A DNA stretch of 64,000 bases from Lactobacillus amylolyticus DSM 11664 (GCF_000178475.1 NZ_ADNY01000013.1:1-64000), one strand, 5' to 3'. Shown: positions 1 to 8,813, numbered from the stretch's first letter. The notes: a model not told the origin generated them from the letters alone. Numbers and translations are program-made.

Positions 1-4
1 ACAT
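1..4 (-). CDS. Start codon of the next gene, probably UMP kinase (pyrH), cut by the window edge
   Basis: On the minus strand a strong ribosome binding site (GGGAGG, plus-strand 8-13) stands a few bases before an ATG at 4-2, 22 bases beyond the tsf stop codon. Only the start codon and one more base lie inside the window, so the protein cannot be read. In Firmicutes the gene after rpsB-tsf is almost always pyrH, hence the suggestion, which rests on gene order alone. Confidence 0.4.
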
Positions 5-25
5 CGTCCTCCCTTTTGTATTTTA

Positions 26-1051
26 TTACTTCATTTGTTCGCGAACTTCTTCAGCAAAGTCTTCTTGTTTCTTTTCGATACCTTCGCCGACTTCGTAACG
101 AGTAAAGGCAACTAACTTAGCACCCTTATCCTTCAAGAATTCGCCAACAGTCTTGCTGTCGTCCATGATGTAATCTTGTGACAAAACTGCGAATTGCTTA
201 TCAACTTGAGTATTGTCATCAATAAAGCGTTGCATCTTACCAGGAATGATTCTGTCCCAAATCTTTTCTGGCTTGCCTTCTTCTTTAAGTTCAGCCTTGA
301 TGTCTTCCTTAGCCTTAGCTAAAACATCATCAGTTAATTGCTTTTCTGAACCATAAACAAGATGTGGCAATGGCTTCTTATGAACTAAAGCATGACTTTC
401 ATTGTCTTGATCAATCTTGTGGTTCATCAAGGCTAATTGTTCAGTAATGAAATCATCATCTAATTCATCTGGTGAAATAACCTTAGGATTCATAGCAGCG
501 ATGTGCATAGCCAAGTGCTTAGCAGTAGCAGCATCTGCGCCCTCCAAAACAGTGATAACACCGATTTGGCCACCGTTGTGTTGGTAAGTACCAAATTCTT
601 GGTCATCATTCTTTTTTTCTAAGGCAAAACGACGTAAAACAATCTTTTCACCAATAGTAGCAGTAGCATCTACAAATGCTTGTGACAAAGTGTTGCCATC
701 AGCCATCTTTAGGTTATAAGCTTCTTCAACATTTGCAGGATCACCTTCTGCAATTGTCTTAGTAACATCTTTTACCAAGTTAACAAACTTAGCGTTTTGA
801 GAAACGAAGTCAGTTTCTGAGTTAATTTCGGTCAAAGCTGCTACATTGCCAGCAACATAAATACCAGTCAACCCTTCAGCAGCAACACGGTCAGCCTTCT
901 TTTCAGCCTTAGCCATGCCCTTGTCGTGAAGGTATTCAATTGCCTTGTCCATGTCACCGTCAACTTCTACCAATGCTTTCTTGGCGTCCATAACGCCGGC
1001 ACCGGTACGTTCGCGTAATTCTTTAACTTGCTTTGCAGTAATTTGTGCCAT
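26..1051 (-). CDS. tsf: Translation elongation factor Ts
   Basis: EF-Ts is the cytoplasmic nucleotide-exchange factor that releases GDP from EF-Tu. The N-terminus is a UBA-like helical domain (about residues 1-45, with the typical [13 protein letters not shown] segment) followed by the conserved TDFV motif at residues 80-83, which contacts EF-Tu. At 341 residues it is about 45-60 longer than the E. coli and Bacillus proteins; the extra length lies in the core and C-terminal half, as in other lactobacilli. It sits 38 bases after rpsB with its own GGAGG-type site and is almost certainly cotranscribed with rpsB. Identification is secure. Confidence 0.98.
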   Translation of the reverse strand: MAQITAKQVKELRERTGAGVMDAKKALVEVDGDMDKAIEYLHDKGMAKAEKKADRVAAEGLTGIYVAGNVAALTEINSETDFVSQNAKFVNLVKDVTKTIAEGDPANVEEAYNLKMADGNTLSQAFVDATATIGEKIVLRRFALEKKNDDQEFGTYQHNGGQIGVITVLEGADAATAKHLAMHIAAMNPKVISPDELDDDFITEQLALMNHKIDQDNESHALVHKKPLPHLVYGSEKQLTDDVLAKAKEDIKAELKEEGKPEKIWDRIIPGKMQRFIDDNTQVDKQFAVLSQDYIMDDSKTVGEFLKDKGAKLVAFTRYEVGEGIEKKQEDFAEEVREQMK

Positions 1052-1089
1052 TGAAAAGTCCTCCTAAATAGAACTAATAACAGTAAAAA

Positions 1090-1866
1090 CTAGTCTTCTT
1101 TGTGTTCTTCAGCACCAACGACTTTGTCTTTACCGTCAGCGTCTTCCTTGAAGCCTACTTCAACGGAGTTCTTGTCGTCGTCTTGGCCTTGTTGACCTTC
1201 AACAATAGCATCTGCCATTGCACCGACGATCAAACGGATAGCACGAATAGCGTCGTCATTTGATGGAATGATTACATCAATTGGAGTTGGGTCAGTGTTG
1301 GTGTCAACCATAGCTACAACTGGGATACCCAAAATGTTAGCTTCGTGAACAGCGATCTTTTCCTTCTTAGGATCTACTACGAACAATACATCTGGGATTC
1401 TTGGCATATCTTCGATACCACCTAAGAATCTTTCAAGCTTGTTCATTTCCTTAGTCAAAAGTGCAGCTTCCTTCTTTGGAAGTACATCAAAGGTACCGTC
1501 TTGTGACATTTCCTTCAATTGCTTTAATCTCTTAACACGGCTTTGAATAGTAGTCCAGTTAGTTAAAGTACCACCTAACCAACGTTGGTTAACGTAGTAT
1601 TGACCACAACGGGTTGCTTCTTCAGCAATCGAATCTTGAGCTTGCTTCTTAGTACCTACGAATAAGAATACGCCGCCTTCTTGAGCTACGCTCTTAACAA
1701 AGTTGTAGGCATCGTCTAACATCTTGATAGTCTTTTGCAAGTCAATGATATAGATACCATTTCTTTGAGTGAAAATGTAAGGAGCCATCTTTGGGTTCCA
1801 ACGACGAGTTTGGTGACCGAAGTGGACACCAGCTTCAAGCAATTGCTTCATTGTAACAACTGACAT
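1090..1866 (-). CDS. rpsB: 30S ribosomal protein S2
   Basis: S2 is a late-assembling small-subunit protein on the back of the 30S particle. The N-terminal motif [19 protein letters not shown], the [11 protein letters not shown] segment and the [14 protein letters not shown] segment are all diagnostic. The last 30 residues form an acidic, low-complexity tail beyond the conserved fold. The start is fixed by an AGGAGG site seven bases upstream. It is first in the rpsB-tsf operon and is preceded by a promoter and a structured leader of about 120 bases, which suggests autogenous control by S2. Confidence 0.98.
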   Translation of the reverse strand: MSVVTMKQLLEAGVHFGHQTRRWNPKMAPYIFTQRNGIYIIDLQKTIKMLDDAYNFVKSVAQEGGVFLFVGTKKQAQDSIAEEATRCGQYYVNQRWLGGTLTNWTTIQSRVKRLKQLKEMSQDGTFDVLPKKEAALLTKEMNKLERFLGGIEDMPRIPDVLFVVDPKKEKIAVHEANILGIPVVAMVDTNTDPTPIDVIIPSNDDAIRAIRLIVGAMADAIVEGQQGQDDDKNSVEVGFKEDADGKDKVVGAEEHKED

Positions 1867-1987
1867 ATTATAATTCCTCCTGTGGTTTTAATCCTCTCAA
1901 GCGTTCAATTCGATATTCGACCACTACCTCTGGGCACCATAATATCGATCGCTCTTGATGTGTTTTATGCATGCCAACACAGCATAC
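1867..1987 (-). ncRNA. Probable S2 (rpsB) 5' leader
   Basis: About 120 transcribed bases lie between the predicted start site and rpsB. Reading the minus strand, one can pair TGTGTT with AACACA, and CGATATT with AATATCG around a G-rich loop, and GTGGT with ACCAC just before the AGGAGG site. A long folded leader in front of rpsB is expected if S2 represses its own operon, as known in other bacteria. The pairing is my own reading; covariation has not been tested. Confidence 0.45.
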
Positions 1988-1993
1988 TTGAAC

Positions 1994-2022
1994 ATCATAC
2001 TAAAGTTTTAGCGTCAATGCAA
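1994..2022 (-). promoter_or_regulatory. Promoter of rpsB-tsf
   Basis: Minus-strand -35 TTGCAT (2022-2017), spacer of 17 bases, -10 TATGAT (1999-1994). Transcription should start near 1987. The element overlaps the stop codon region of the neighbouring methyltransferase gene (ending at 2025) only slightly. Confidence 0.65.
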
Positions 2023-2024
2023 GG

Positions 2025-3056
2025 TTAATATTTAACATTATGCTCTTTTAAAAACTGTTCTTTCCAGTTTCTCGTATGATGCTTAAACCAATGCTCTCTT
2101 TTCAAAGCTAAACGCTTATCATCAAATTGCTCATGATAAATAATTTTAACTGGCCGGCGTGACTTTGTATACTTTGCGCCTTTGCCACTATTATGCATTT
2201 TTAGACGATGAGCTAAGTCATTGGTAAAACCACCATAAAAACTGCCATCATTGCATTTTAAAACATAAAAGAAATATTTGCCCGCATTATCATGCTTTTC
2301 GCGATTTTCTTTTGTTTCTAGCAATATTCTCTGCAAGGCTGGCTTATACTCTCCATTTTGATCATGAACTTCAATCGCATCTTTAATCACAGTTCCGTCT
2401 GTTGCCGTGTGCTTAACTGCTTCAACGATGATCAGGTTTGCATCTTCTCCGCGATGAGAGACAAAAGGCTGTACCATTTTAACACTCATATCATGCTTCA
2501 TGCAGTAATAGCAGATTTCACCCAGACGCTCTGGTCTGTGCACCATGAACATCTTGCCCTTCATTTTCAGAAGACCGCTTGCAACTTCAATAATTTGTTC
2601 CAGATTGATCAAAATCTCATGGCGGGCAATTGCCTTTTTGCGATCAGGATTAACTTCATGTCCTTTTGGCACCTTAAAATATGGCGGATTGACGGTGACA
2701 ACATCATAAGAATCTTTGCGTAAAAATTTAGGCGCATTCAATACATTATCTTGGTGAACGGTAATTCTGTTTTCCATTTTATTCAGTTCAATCGAGCGAA
2801 CAGCCTGTGAATATGCTTCATCCTGAATCTCGATTGCATCATATTTTGCCCGATTAAAATAGGCCATATACATCGTTGCCGCGCAATTGCCAGAACATAA
2901 GTCTGCGACTTTATATCTATCATATATTGCATTTTTAGCCCAATAAGCTAGAAAAAGCGTATCCGATGAAAAGCTAAAAGCCGTTTTATCCTGAACAATT
3001 CTTAAATTTTCACTGTACATATAGTCGATGCGTTCGTTTTTGCCAAGTTTTACCAT
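2025..3056 (-). CDS. TrmN6/YabB-type SAM methyltransferase fused to a GIY-YIG domain
   Basis: Residues 1-245 form a class I SAM-dependent methyltransferase of the YabB/TrmN6 group, with a SAM-binding DLCSGNCA stretch at 52-59 and the N6-adenine motif NPPY at 123-126, suggesting tRNA A37 or similar adenine methylation. Residues 260-343 form a GIY-YIG domain: FYV at 263-265, YGG at 274-276, an arginine at 284 and a glutamate at 321 in catalytic positions. In Bacillus subtilis these are two adjacent genes (yabB and yazA); here one reading frame carries both. A GAGAGG site lies about 12 bases before the ATG. The target RNA or DNA cannot be told from sequence. Confidence 0.85.
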   Translation of the reverse strand: MVKLGKNERIDYMYSENLRIVQDKTAFSFSSDTLFLAYWAKNAIYDRYKVADLCSGNCAATMYMAYFNRAKYDAIEIQDEAYSQAVRSIELNKMENRITVHQDNVLNAPKFLRKDSYDVVTVNPPYFKVPKGHEVNPDRKKAIARHEILINLEQIIEVASGLLKMKGKMFMVHRPERLGEICYYCMKHDMSVKMVQPFVSHRGEDANLIIVEAVKHTATDGTVIKDAIEVHDQNGEYKPALQRILLETKENREKHDNAGKYFFYVLKCNDGSFYGGFTNDLAHRLKMHNSGKGAKYTKSRRPVKIIYHEQFDDKRLALKREHWFKHHTRNWKEQFLKEHNVKY

Positions 3057-3063
3057 AAAAATT

Positions 3064-3091
3064 TTAACCTCTCGCTTTTTCTTGCTATAAT
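3064..3091 (+). promoter_or_regulatory. Candidate promoter of plsC
   Basis: A perfect -10 TATAAT at 3086-3091 preceded by TTGC, with a weak -35 TTAACC (3064-3069) at 16 bases. GGAGG at 3107-3111 precedes the ATG at 3118. The -35 is poor, so confidence is moderate. Confidence 0.45.
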
Positions 3092-3117
3092 ATCTTACAA
3101 CAAATTGGAGGAAATTT

Positions 3118-3732
3118 ATGTTTTATCGTTTCGTTAGACCCATTGTTCGTTTCATCGTTTGGGTATTGAATGGTCACCTGCATGTTCATCATAAAGAACG
3201 GATTCCAAGTGGCAACTACATTTTGGTTGCGCCGCACCGCACTTGGTGGGAGCCAATCATGTTCGCACTAGCAGCCAGTCCTATGGAATTTATGTTTATG
3301 GCCAAAATTGAACTGTTTAAAAACCCAGTCCTGCGTTTTATCTTAAATCACGCACATGCTTTTCCTGTAGACCGTAAACATCCCGGACCATCAGTCCTCA
3401 AAATTCCGGTTAAGGGATTAAAAGCAGGCAAACTTTCATTAATCATTTTTCCATCAGGAACAAGACATTCTTCAGAACTTAAGAGCGGTGCATTAGTAAT
3501 TGCCAAGCTTTCTAAAAAGCCATTGGTACCTGTCGTCTATCAAGGTCCGCTTACTTTTAAGGGTGTGCTTAAGAGAAAACCGATGGAAATCTGCTTTGGC
3601 GATCCAATCTACATCGATCGCAGAACTAAGATGACTCATGAAAATGAAGCCAAATATGATCAGATCATGCAGGATGCTTGGAATAAGCTAGACAAAGAAC
3701 AAAATCCTGATTTCCATTATGTTGCTAAATAA
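3118..3732 (+). CDS. plsC: 1-acyl-sn-glycerol-3-phosphate acyltransferase
   Basis: Acylates lysophosphatidic acid to phosphatidic acid at the inner face of the membrane, the step after PlsX/PlsY. The 204-residue length fits the family. The HX4D-type block appears as APHRTWWEP (about residues 38-46), with Asp replaced by Glu. The substrate-binding block FPSGTRHSS (about 112-120) and the VPVVYQGP block follow. An N-terminal hydrophobic segment (about 5-20) should anchor it. It is one of only a few plus-strand genes here and its 3' end overlaps the convergent gene at 3717 by 16 bases. The Asp-to-Glu/Trp variation in block 1 occurs in some Firmicute PlsC paralogues, so the exact acyl acceptor is inferred. 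Confidence 0.85.
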   Translation: MFYRFVRPIVRFIVWVLNGHLHVHHKERIPSGNYILVAPHRTWWEPIMFALAASPMEFMFMAKIELFKNPVLRFILNHAHAFPVDRKHPGPSVLKIPVKGLKAGKLSLIIFPSGTRHSSELKSGALVIAKLSKKPLVPVVYQGPLTFKGVLKRKPMEICFGDPIYIDRRTKMTHENEAKYDQIMQDAWNKLDKEQNPDFHYVAK

Positions 3733-4109
3733 TTCCGTGGCCAGATTTTCGGCAAATTAACGATCGGATACATGCTGATGTGGTCATTGCCAATCCATGA
3801 ACCAACAATTGTCATTAAAAATGAAATGATCAAAACGTCAAAAATAACCTTAACCATGATTTGAGAACTAAAACTGTCATCTTTATAAACCAGCTGATTC
3901 TTCAAGAAGGCAGCAGGCTTTTCAGCAATCAAAACAGAAGCAATAACTGCCAGCCAAATAAATGGCAAAATATGCAAAATTAAGATGTAGTTTTTGAAGT
4001 TAAAGCCGATTTCCATCATTGAAATAACCGACCCGAGAATGTTCACTGAAATGAGCGAAACGATCGCCATAAAAATTGCTTTCTCAGTTAAATTTCTTGG
4101 TAACTTCAT
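3717..4109 (-). CDS. DUF2798-like membrane protein, probably C-terminally truncated
   Basis: A 130-residue hydrophobic protein with three visible membrane segments (about 13-33, 38-62, 85-105). It resembles the tandem DUF2798 membrane proteins of lactobacilli, in which each half is two membrane helices. The first half is complete (ending near the EKPAAFLKNQLV stretch). The second stops right after the WPRNY motif, where family members usually continue for one more helix. Its last 16 bases run into the end of plsC, consistent with a deletion that joined the two 3' ends. Function unknown; it may be non-functional. Confidence 0.5.
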   Translation of the reverse strand: MKLPRNLTEKAIFMAIVSLISVNILGSVISMMEIGFNFKNYILILHILPFIWLAVIASVLIAEKPAAFLKNQLVYKDDSFSSQIMVKVIFDVLIISFLMTIVGSWIGNDHISMYPIVNLPKIWPRNYLAT

Positions 4110-4148
4110 GTAAAACTACATTAAAAAATTCCTCCTTAGATGCAAAAA

Positions 4149-4176
4149 CAGCACGTCCAAATTAATGGACGTGCTG
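4149..4176 (-). terminator. Rho-independent terminator of the nucleosidase gene
   Basis: Ten-base perfect stem CAGCACGTCC / GGACGTGCTG with an eight-base loop; on the minus strand it is followed by TTTTTGC. Confidence 0.85.
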
Positions 4177-4249
4177 ATTCACTTATACGCGCTTTTATTA
4201 AAATGTTACTAAACTGTTCTATCAAAAATTTAAAGCTAATGCCAGTCTT

Positions 4250-5014
4250 TTATTTTTCTGCAATCATCGCTAGGACTCTGGAACCAATTTCTAGGCCTAA
4301 ATTATGCGATTGATCGCCCCAATTGCGTTCGTCATAATCATCAATCTTAGCTAAAAAGTCAGCTGTAAAAAGCAATTGGGCAAAGTCCACCTTTCTAAAC
4401 TCCGCACATGCTGCTAGAGCTGAACATTCCATTTCGACTGTAGCCGCACCTAACTGCTTAAACTGAGCTACTTTCTTAGGCGTTTCTCTGAAAACAGTAG
4501 TCCAAGTAGTAATCTCATCAAATTTAAAATTCAGCTTGTGCACGCCTTTTTCAATCTTTTTAATAAAATCCAGTTGCAGATTAATTATATTGCCAGTCGC
4601 AGCATAATGGAAAGACGTGCCTTCGTCGCGAATTGCGCGAGTTGGAATAAGCAAAGTGTTTTCAGGCAAATCAACTAGTGCACCGGCATTGCCAAAAGCA
4701 AGAGCTTGCTTAACACCATATGAAATCAGCCAATCAAGCAGCTGCGTAGCAGCGGGCGCTCCTAAAGGAGCTTGACACAGGGTCAGCAGTTGACCATCAA
4801 GATTGATTTCATAAATTGACGGTTGAAAAGAAATGGTGTCAAAAGTTCCAAGTACTTTATGAGGCACTTCATCAAGAAAACGATCAATATTTTCTTTAGG
4901 AACAAAAGCATACAGCAGTCTTGAATGAAAGTGATATGGCAGTTGATCATGATCCGGTTCAAGTACCGCATGCTGATTAGCATCAAAGTCTAAAATAAAA
5001 GGTTCCTCTGACAT
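4250..5014 (-). CDS. Nucleoside phosphorylase family protein (uridine phosphorylase-like)
   Basis: A PNP/UDP phosphorylase-family enzyme of 254 residues, expected to split a nucleoside at its glycosidic bond in the cytoplasm. Visible hallmarks are the FGNAGAL phosphate-loop region (about 107-113), the EGTSFHY segment (about 130-136), the ribose-binding VEMECSALAACAE motif (about 193-205) and a C-terminal TADFLAK segment corresponding to the base-binding aspartate region. The order fits trimeric or hexameric NP-I enzymes. The substrate (uridine, purine nucleoside, or other) cannot be assigned from these motifs. It has its own terminator. A GGAG-like site lies 8-10 bases before the ATG. Confidence 0.75.
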   Translation of the reverse strand: MSEEPFILDFDANQHAVLEPDHDQLPYHFHSRLLYAFVPKENIDRFLDEVPHKVLGTFDTISFQPSIYEINLDGQLLTLCQAPLGAPAATQLLDWLISYGVKQALAFGNAGALVDLPENTLLIPTRAIRDEGTSFHYAATGNIINLQLDFIKKIEKGVHKLNFKFDEITTWTTVFRETPKKVAQFKQLGAATVEMECSALAACAEFRKVDFAQLLFTADFLAKIDDYDERNWGDQSHNLGLEIGSRVLAMIAEK

Positions 5015-5036
5015 AAGCTCACTCCTTTTTTAAAAA

Positions 5037-5411
5037 CTATCTGCTTTTTTGACAAGCGTAATCGATCAAGACAGTTACTGCTAACAAAAGAATAGCGATA
5101 ATCCATGATACTAGGCTGAAATTCCACCAGGTCAAAATAACGCCGGCAATGATAAGCATGATCAGGATGTCAAAGGCTATTTTTATTCCAAAATATTTTG
5201 CTCCTAAAAGCTGTTTTAGTTCAAAAAGGCAACTATTAAACATCCCTAACGCAATGATAGCAGTAACAAAAATTGCAGTTGTCAGGCTTGTCCTGCCTTT
5301 GCAGTAAATTATCCAAATTAAAACGACAATCGCTAGGAAAAGCACTGCTTGAACCAGCATTATTATTTTTCTTAAGGACGTTAATTCTTTTTTGGCAGCA
5401 TACTGATTCAA
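5037..5411 (-). CDS. Small unknown membrane protein with unclear start
   Basis: About 124 residues with four predicted membrane helices (about 16-36, 43-60, 78-96, 100-117) and short loops; no family recognised. The longest frame begins with a TTG at 5411 that has no ribosome binding site. An AAGGAGG sequence further upstream (near 5455-5461) has no in-frame start: a TAA closes the frame between them. An internal ATG at 5360 would give a 107-residue protein with a weak site. The start is therefore uncertain and the 5' end may be damaged. It lies 22 bases upstream of the nucleosidase gene and could be cotranscribed. Confidence 0.5.
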   Translation of the reverse strand: MNQYAAKKELTSLRKIIMLVQAVLFLAIVVLIWIIYCKGRTSLTTAIFVTAIIALGMFNSCLFELKQLLGAKYFGIKIAFDILIMLIIAGVILTWWNFSLVSWIIAILLLAVTVLIDYACQKSR

Positions 5412-5510
5412 AAAATAGTCAAAAAATTAAAATCAGAACCGGTAAAAACCAGTGCCCTCCTTGAATAGAAACCAAAGTTAACATTAAATAATTCTTTCTA
5501 GCTTTAGTTT

Positions 5511-6254
5511 TTATTCTACCGTATTATCACCTGAGACTGTCGCCATTTTTAGCAAACTGGCATTGCCGCTAATCTCAGCTTCTTTAGACTTTTTGCCGAA
5601 AATACGGTTATTGCCTGAAACAGTGGACAGATGACAGCGTCCTACTTGAATGTTTTTAACTAAGTTATCGCCGGAAACCGTTGACACTTCCAACTTGTCA
5701 GATACTCGGCTGTTTTCTAGTCTAAAATCGCCACTGGTTAGGCTAATTTCACCAGCTTTTGCTCTGACCTCATCAAGGTTGATATTGCCGGAAGTAACAG
5801 AAATATCGATTGTTCCCAGTTTCAAAGTTTTTCCATCCAAATTGCCGCTCATCGACTCCACTTGCAGATCATTGATTGCAAATTGTTTCATGCGCACATT
5901 TCCACTCATCATGTGCAGGTCAAACTGCTCCAATTCAGTTTCCTGGGGCAAAGTAATGGTTACCTCCCCATCATGACTGCTGTGAACTTCAATTTTGAAA
6001 AAGCCCTTCTCCCAACGCTTAATTTCTTTGTCACGGACGTCAGGTTCCTTAACGTTCATTACGCCGTCATCTTCGTCAATTTCCGGCTTTTTATATTCTG
6101 ATCCATGATATTTAATTTCAAATTTATTACCTGCTTTTACTTCCAAATTTAAGCTTTTAAAATCGACTCTTAAGGCGTCAAAACTATCATTAGACAGCAC
6201 TTGGTCGATAGTTTTGATATCGTCGTCATCCTTTTTAGCTTTTGTGAAAAACAT
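5511..6254 (-). CDS. DUF4097-family beta-strand repeat protein
   Basis: A 247-residue protein whose second half is a ladder of short repeats of the type VSGN or TSGD (residues about 118-240), the hallmark of DUF4097 right-handed beta-helix-like proteins such as LiaG in cell-envelope stress operons. The first 45 residues are charged (KAKKDDDDIKT) and carry no signal peptide or membrane helix, unlike LiaG, so it is predicted cytoplasmic or loosely membrane-associated. AGGAGTG lies seven bases before the ATG. Function unknown beyond the family. No two-component genes are adjacent that would link it to an envelope response. Confidence 0.75.
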   Translation of the reverse strand: MFFTKAKKDDDDIKTIDQVLSNDSFDALRVDFKSLNLEVKAGNKFEIKYHGSEYKKPEIDEDDGVMNVKEPDVRDKEIKRWEKGFFKIEVHSSHDGEVTITLPQETELEQFDLHMMSGNVRMKQFAINDLQVESMSGNLDGKTLKLGTIDISVTSGNINLDEVRAKAGEISLTSGDFRLENSRVSDKLEVSTVSGDNLVKNIQVGRCHLSTVSGNNRIFGKKSKEAEISGNASLLKMATVSGDNTVE

Positions 6255-6462
6255 AAGGCTTCACTCCTACATTCTTAAACAAATAATAGGTTACTTTTAT
6301 TTTATTTTAATTTTACTCCCATTATTTTAATTTTCAACACATTTTCCTTTATAATTTAAAGACAAAAAATAAACATATTTGCTACAAAATTTATTTTAAA
6401 TTTCGTATTTTATCATAAGTTTTATTCTATAATGCTAAGTAAATAAAAAAAGAGAGTAAAAA

Positions 6463-6928
6463 ATGGCAAATTATTACGAAAAACCATATCAAGAATCAGA
6501 GAGCAGCATCCTACTCCCGCAGTATCACAAATCCTTAAAAATCTGTTTTTAAATCCTTTTAATTGGAGCGCACGCAGCACACGTAAAGAATTTTGGGTCA
6601 GCTATGCGGCAACTGCAATTCTAGACATTATCTTAACGATCATCGCGATCTTTACTGTCGCTCCTTTCAGCAGCTTTAACAATGGCTATTCATTCAGTTC
6701 GTCAAGTGCTTTGCTTTTCCTGATTTTGATTATTCTTTTTTTATTGGAATTTGGGTAAATTTAGGTTTGCTTGGATCTGCAGTAAGAAGATTGCATGAAA
6801 CTAATCATTCAGGCTGGTGGCTTTGGCTTGATCTTATTCCGCTTGGTTGGCTGTTCATTTTATACTTTTTAATCTTGCCAACAGTTGAAGAACCAGTAAG
6901 ATGGGGATCATATTTATATACTGAATAA
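6463..6928 (+). pseudogene. DUF805 membrane protein, two frameshifts
   Basis: Read across three frames, this stretch encodes a DUF805 protein of about 150 residues. The N-terminal MANYYEKPYQE is in frame 1, the central LNPFNWSARSTRKEFW and first helices in a second frame from about 6504, and the family hallmark RRLHETNHSGWWLWLDL in a third frame after 6742. The first lesion lies before 6504. The second coincides with a T7 run (6736-6742), where an eighth T would restore the frame. Frame 1 alone ends after about 30 codons. A -10 TATAAT lies at 6428-6433 and a terminator follows. The intact gene would encode an inner-membrane protein of unknown role. The A/T-rich 200 bases upstream (6255-6462) hold nothing else I can see. 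Confidence 0.85.
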
Positions 6929-6930
6929 AA

Positions 6931-6960
6931 AACGAAAGAGCATATTTAAGCTCTTTCGTT
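6931..6960. terminator. Bidirectional terminator
   Basis: AACGAAAGAGC pairs with GCTCTTTCGTT (11 bases, loop of eight) and is flanked by A-runs and T-runs. It can serve both the DUF805 remnant on the plus strand and the gene ending at 6963 on the minus strand. Confidence 0.85.
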
Positions 6961-6962
6961 TT

Positions 6963-7403
6963 TTATTTATCTTCTTTATCAGTTAAAGTAAGACCGCTCT
7001 TGTCTGAAATCCAACTATAAATTGGCAAATCAATATGACCATTATCATCAATCTTGTCCATTACTTTTTCCATAAACAATTCCTGCCAATTTTGACTTAG
7101 TTTAACTCCAGAATGATTCAACTGAGGGATCAACCAGCCATTTGCCAATGACTGAACTGGATTCAAGCCAATTACCATTCCAATCATGTAATTAGAGAAG
7201 TCGAAGCTGCCTTCCACAACGATCCAGTTAGGATTTTTAACTAATTCTGGTTGAAGCTTAGTCAACATTTCTGGTGGAATCTTGCCCTCCGTAACCATCA
7301 TTCTTCCTTTGATTGGACCGTGTTTTTGTTCAAAATCTTGCAAGACACCCTTCATAAATAATTTTTGTCCTAGTTCATCAAATTTACGTTGGTCTTTTAA
7401 CAT
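6963..7403 (-). CDS. Conserved hypothetical protein, 146 residues
   Basis: Soluble protein without signal peptide or membrane helix; I do not recognise the family. It has a helical N-terminus (residues 1-30), a central PELVKNPNWIVVEGSFDF segment predicted as beta strands, a glycine-containing hydrophobic stretch (MIGMVIGLNPVQSLANG, about 73-89) and a charged C-terminus. An AAAGGAG site is five bases before the ATG, so it looks expressed. It is monocistronic, lying between two bidirectional terminators. Confidence 0.65.
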   Translation of the reverse strand: MLKDQRKFDELGQKLFMKGVLQDFEQKHGPIKGRMMVTEGKIPPEMLTKLQPELVKNPNWIVVEGSFDFSNYMIGMVIGLNPVQSLANGWLIPQLNHSGVKLSQNWQELFMEKVMDKIDDNGHIDLPIYSWISDKSGLTLTDKEDK

Positions 7404-7499
7404 TAGATCTCCTTTATTTTTTCAAAACTCGTTTATCGCTCTTTGCCTAATTATCTTCCAATTATACAACCAACATAGAAAAATAATAAGCAAGCAACA

Positions 7500-7530
7500 A
7501 AAAACGTTGAATATTGCATTCAACGTTTTT
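7500..7530. terminator. Terminator downstream of cfa
   Basis: Thirteen-base perfect stem from AAAAACGTTGAAT (7500-7512) and its complement (7518-7530), loop of five. There is a T-run on either strand, so it is probably bidirectional, ending cfa on the minus strand. Confidence 0.85.
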
Positions 7531-7547
7531 TCATTTTAATCAAAATA

Positions 7548-8726
7548 CTATTTTTCAAGCATGTAATTTCTAGTCATTGGCAAGTTCTTACCAGATGGGC
7601 CCTTAGTCAACAAATACTGAATAACATCAATATTGCCTGATTCAAATGAAGCAGCACAAGCATTCAAATACATGTCCCACATCCGAGTAAATCTTTCGCC
7701 CATCTTATCTTGAATTTGTTCACGAGCATTATTGAAGTTCTTGTCCCAAATTTCCAAAGTTCTTTGGTAGTGACGACGAAGAGTTTCCATATCAGCAATT
7801 TGCAAACCACTGCCAACAATGTCGCCGACAATCTCTTGCAAACCTGGAATATAACCACCTGGGAAGATGTACTTGTTAATCCAAGCGTTGGTGGCACCAC
7901 CTTGTTGACGGGTGATTCCGTGAATCAGCGCAACACCATCTCGGTTCAAGTGCTTGTATACGTCGGCAAAGTATTCAGGTAAGTTTTCTGAACCTACGTG
8001 TTCGAACATCCCTACTGAAGTGATATAATCCCACTTTTGATCACCTAATTCACGGTAGTCTTCGAGTTTGACTTCAGCAACATCTTCTAAGCCATCATCA
8101 TAAATACGTTTTTGAACCAGCTTGTATTGTTCTTCACTCAAAGTAACGCCGGTTACCTTCAAGCCATATTCTTTAGCTGCTGTGAGCATCAAAGTACCCC
8201 AGCCACAGCCAATATCAAGCAAGGTCTTGCCCTTTTCCGGATGAAGCTTGTTCAAAATATGGTGAACTTTTGCAATTTGTGCTTTTTCAAGATCGTCAGT
8301 ATTGCCATCTTCAAAGTAAGCACATGAATAAGTCATGGTTGGATCAAGCCATAACTTGTAGAAGTCATTACCAATGTCATAGTGACTTTGAACATCCTCT
8401 TCACTTTGCTTTTCCGTATGCTTTGTTTTTGGAATAAACTTGCGGAATTTTGAAGAACGCATGAATGAATCAGCACTTTCATAAGCACCCATGATCAACT
8501 TTTGGATGTCACCATGAATTTCGATCTTCTTGTCCATGTAGCCTTCACCTAACGTAAGTGAAGCGTTTTTGGTAATTGCTGAAATTGGAATTTTTTCATT
8601 AAAGACAATCTCAATTTCTGGTGTGCCATTGCCGTATACTTCACTCTTACCATCCCAATAAGTGACTTTAACTGGGAACGGGAAGGATTTACTGAGCATC
8701 ATCTTGTAAAAAGTTTTTTCTAACAA
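7548..8726 (-). CDS. cfa: Cyclopropane-fatty-acyl-phospholipid synthase
   Basis: Transfers a methylene group from SAM to the double bond of membrane phospholipid acyl chains; in lactobacilli it makes lactobacillic and dihydrosterculic acids and protects against acid and freezing. The protein is 392 residues, the usual length. It shows the N-terminal lipid-binding region, SAM motif [12 protein letters not shown] (about 168-179), the GVTLSEEQ motif, and the catalytic-domain [14 protein letters not shown] segment. The start codon is TTG, set by GGAGGG eight bases upstream. It is monocistronic with terminators on both sides. Confidence 0.95.
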   Translation of the reverse strand: MLEKTFYKMMLSKSFPFPVKVTYWDGKSEVYGNGTPEIEIVFNEKIPISAITKNASLTLGEGYMDKKIEIHGDIQKLIMGAYESADSFMRSSKFRKFIPKTKHTEKQSEEDVQSHYDIGNDFYKLWLDPTMTYSCAYFEDGNTDDLEKAQIAKVHHILNKLHPEKGKTLLDIGCGWGTLMLTAAKEYGLKVTGVTLSEEQYKLVQKRIYDDGLEDVAEVKLEDYRELGDQKWDYITSVGMFEHVGSENLPEYFADVYKHLNRDGVALIHGITRQQGGATNAWINKYIFPGGYIPGLQEIVGDIVGSGLQIADMETLRRHYQRTLEIWDKNFNNAREQIQDKMGERFTRMWDMYLNACAASFESGNIDVIQYLLTKGPSGKNLPMTRNYMLEK

Positions 8727-8776
8727 TTAAGTTCCCTCCATAAATAAACCTTAGGGTTATTTTAACACTAAATAAA

Positions 8777-8805
8777 AAGAAACTCATGATTGACATGAGT
8801 TTCTT
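8777..8805 (-). terminator. Terminator of the ABC exporter-pepO operon
   Basis: AAGAAACTCATG pairs perfectly with CATGAGTTTCTT (12 bases, loop of five). On the minus strand it is followed by TTTTTATTT, just after the pepO stop codon. Confidence 0.85.
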
Positions 8806-8813
8806 AGTATGGC

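Noticed and set aside
2358..2723. 121-codon plus-strand open frame
   Set aside because: Antisense to the methyltransferase domain, whose motifs are clear; no ribosome site or family likeness.
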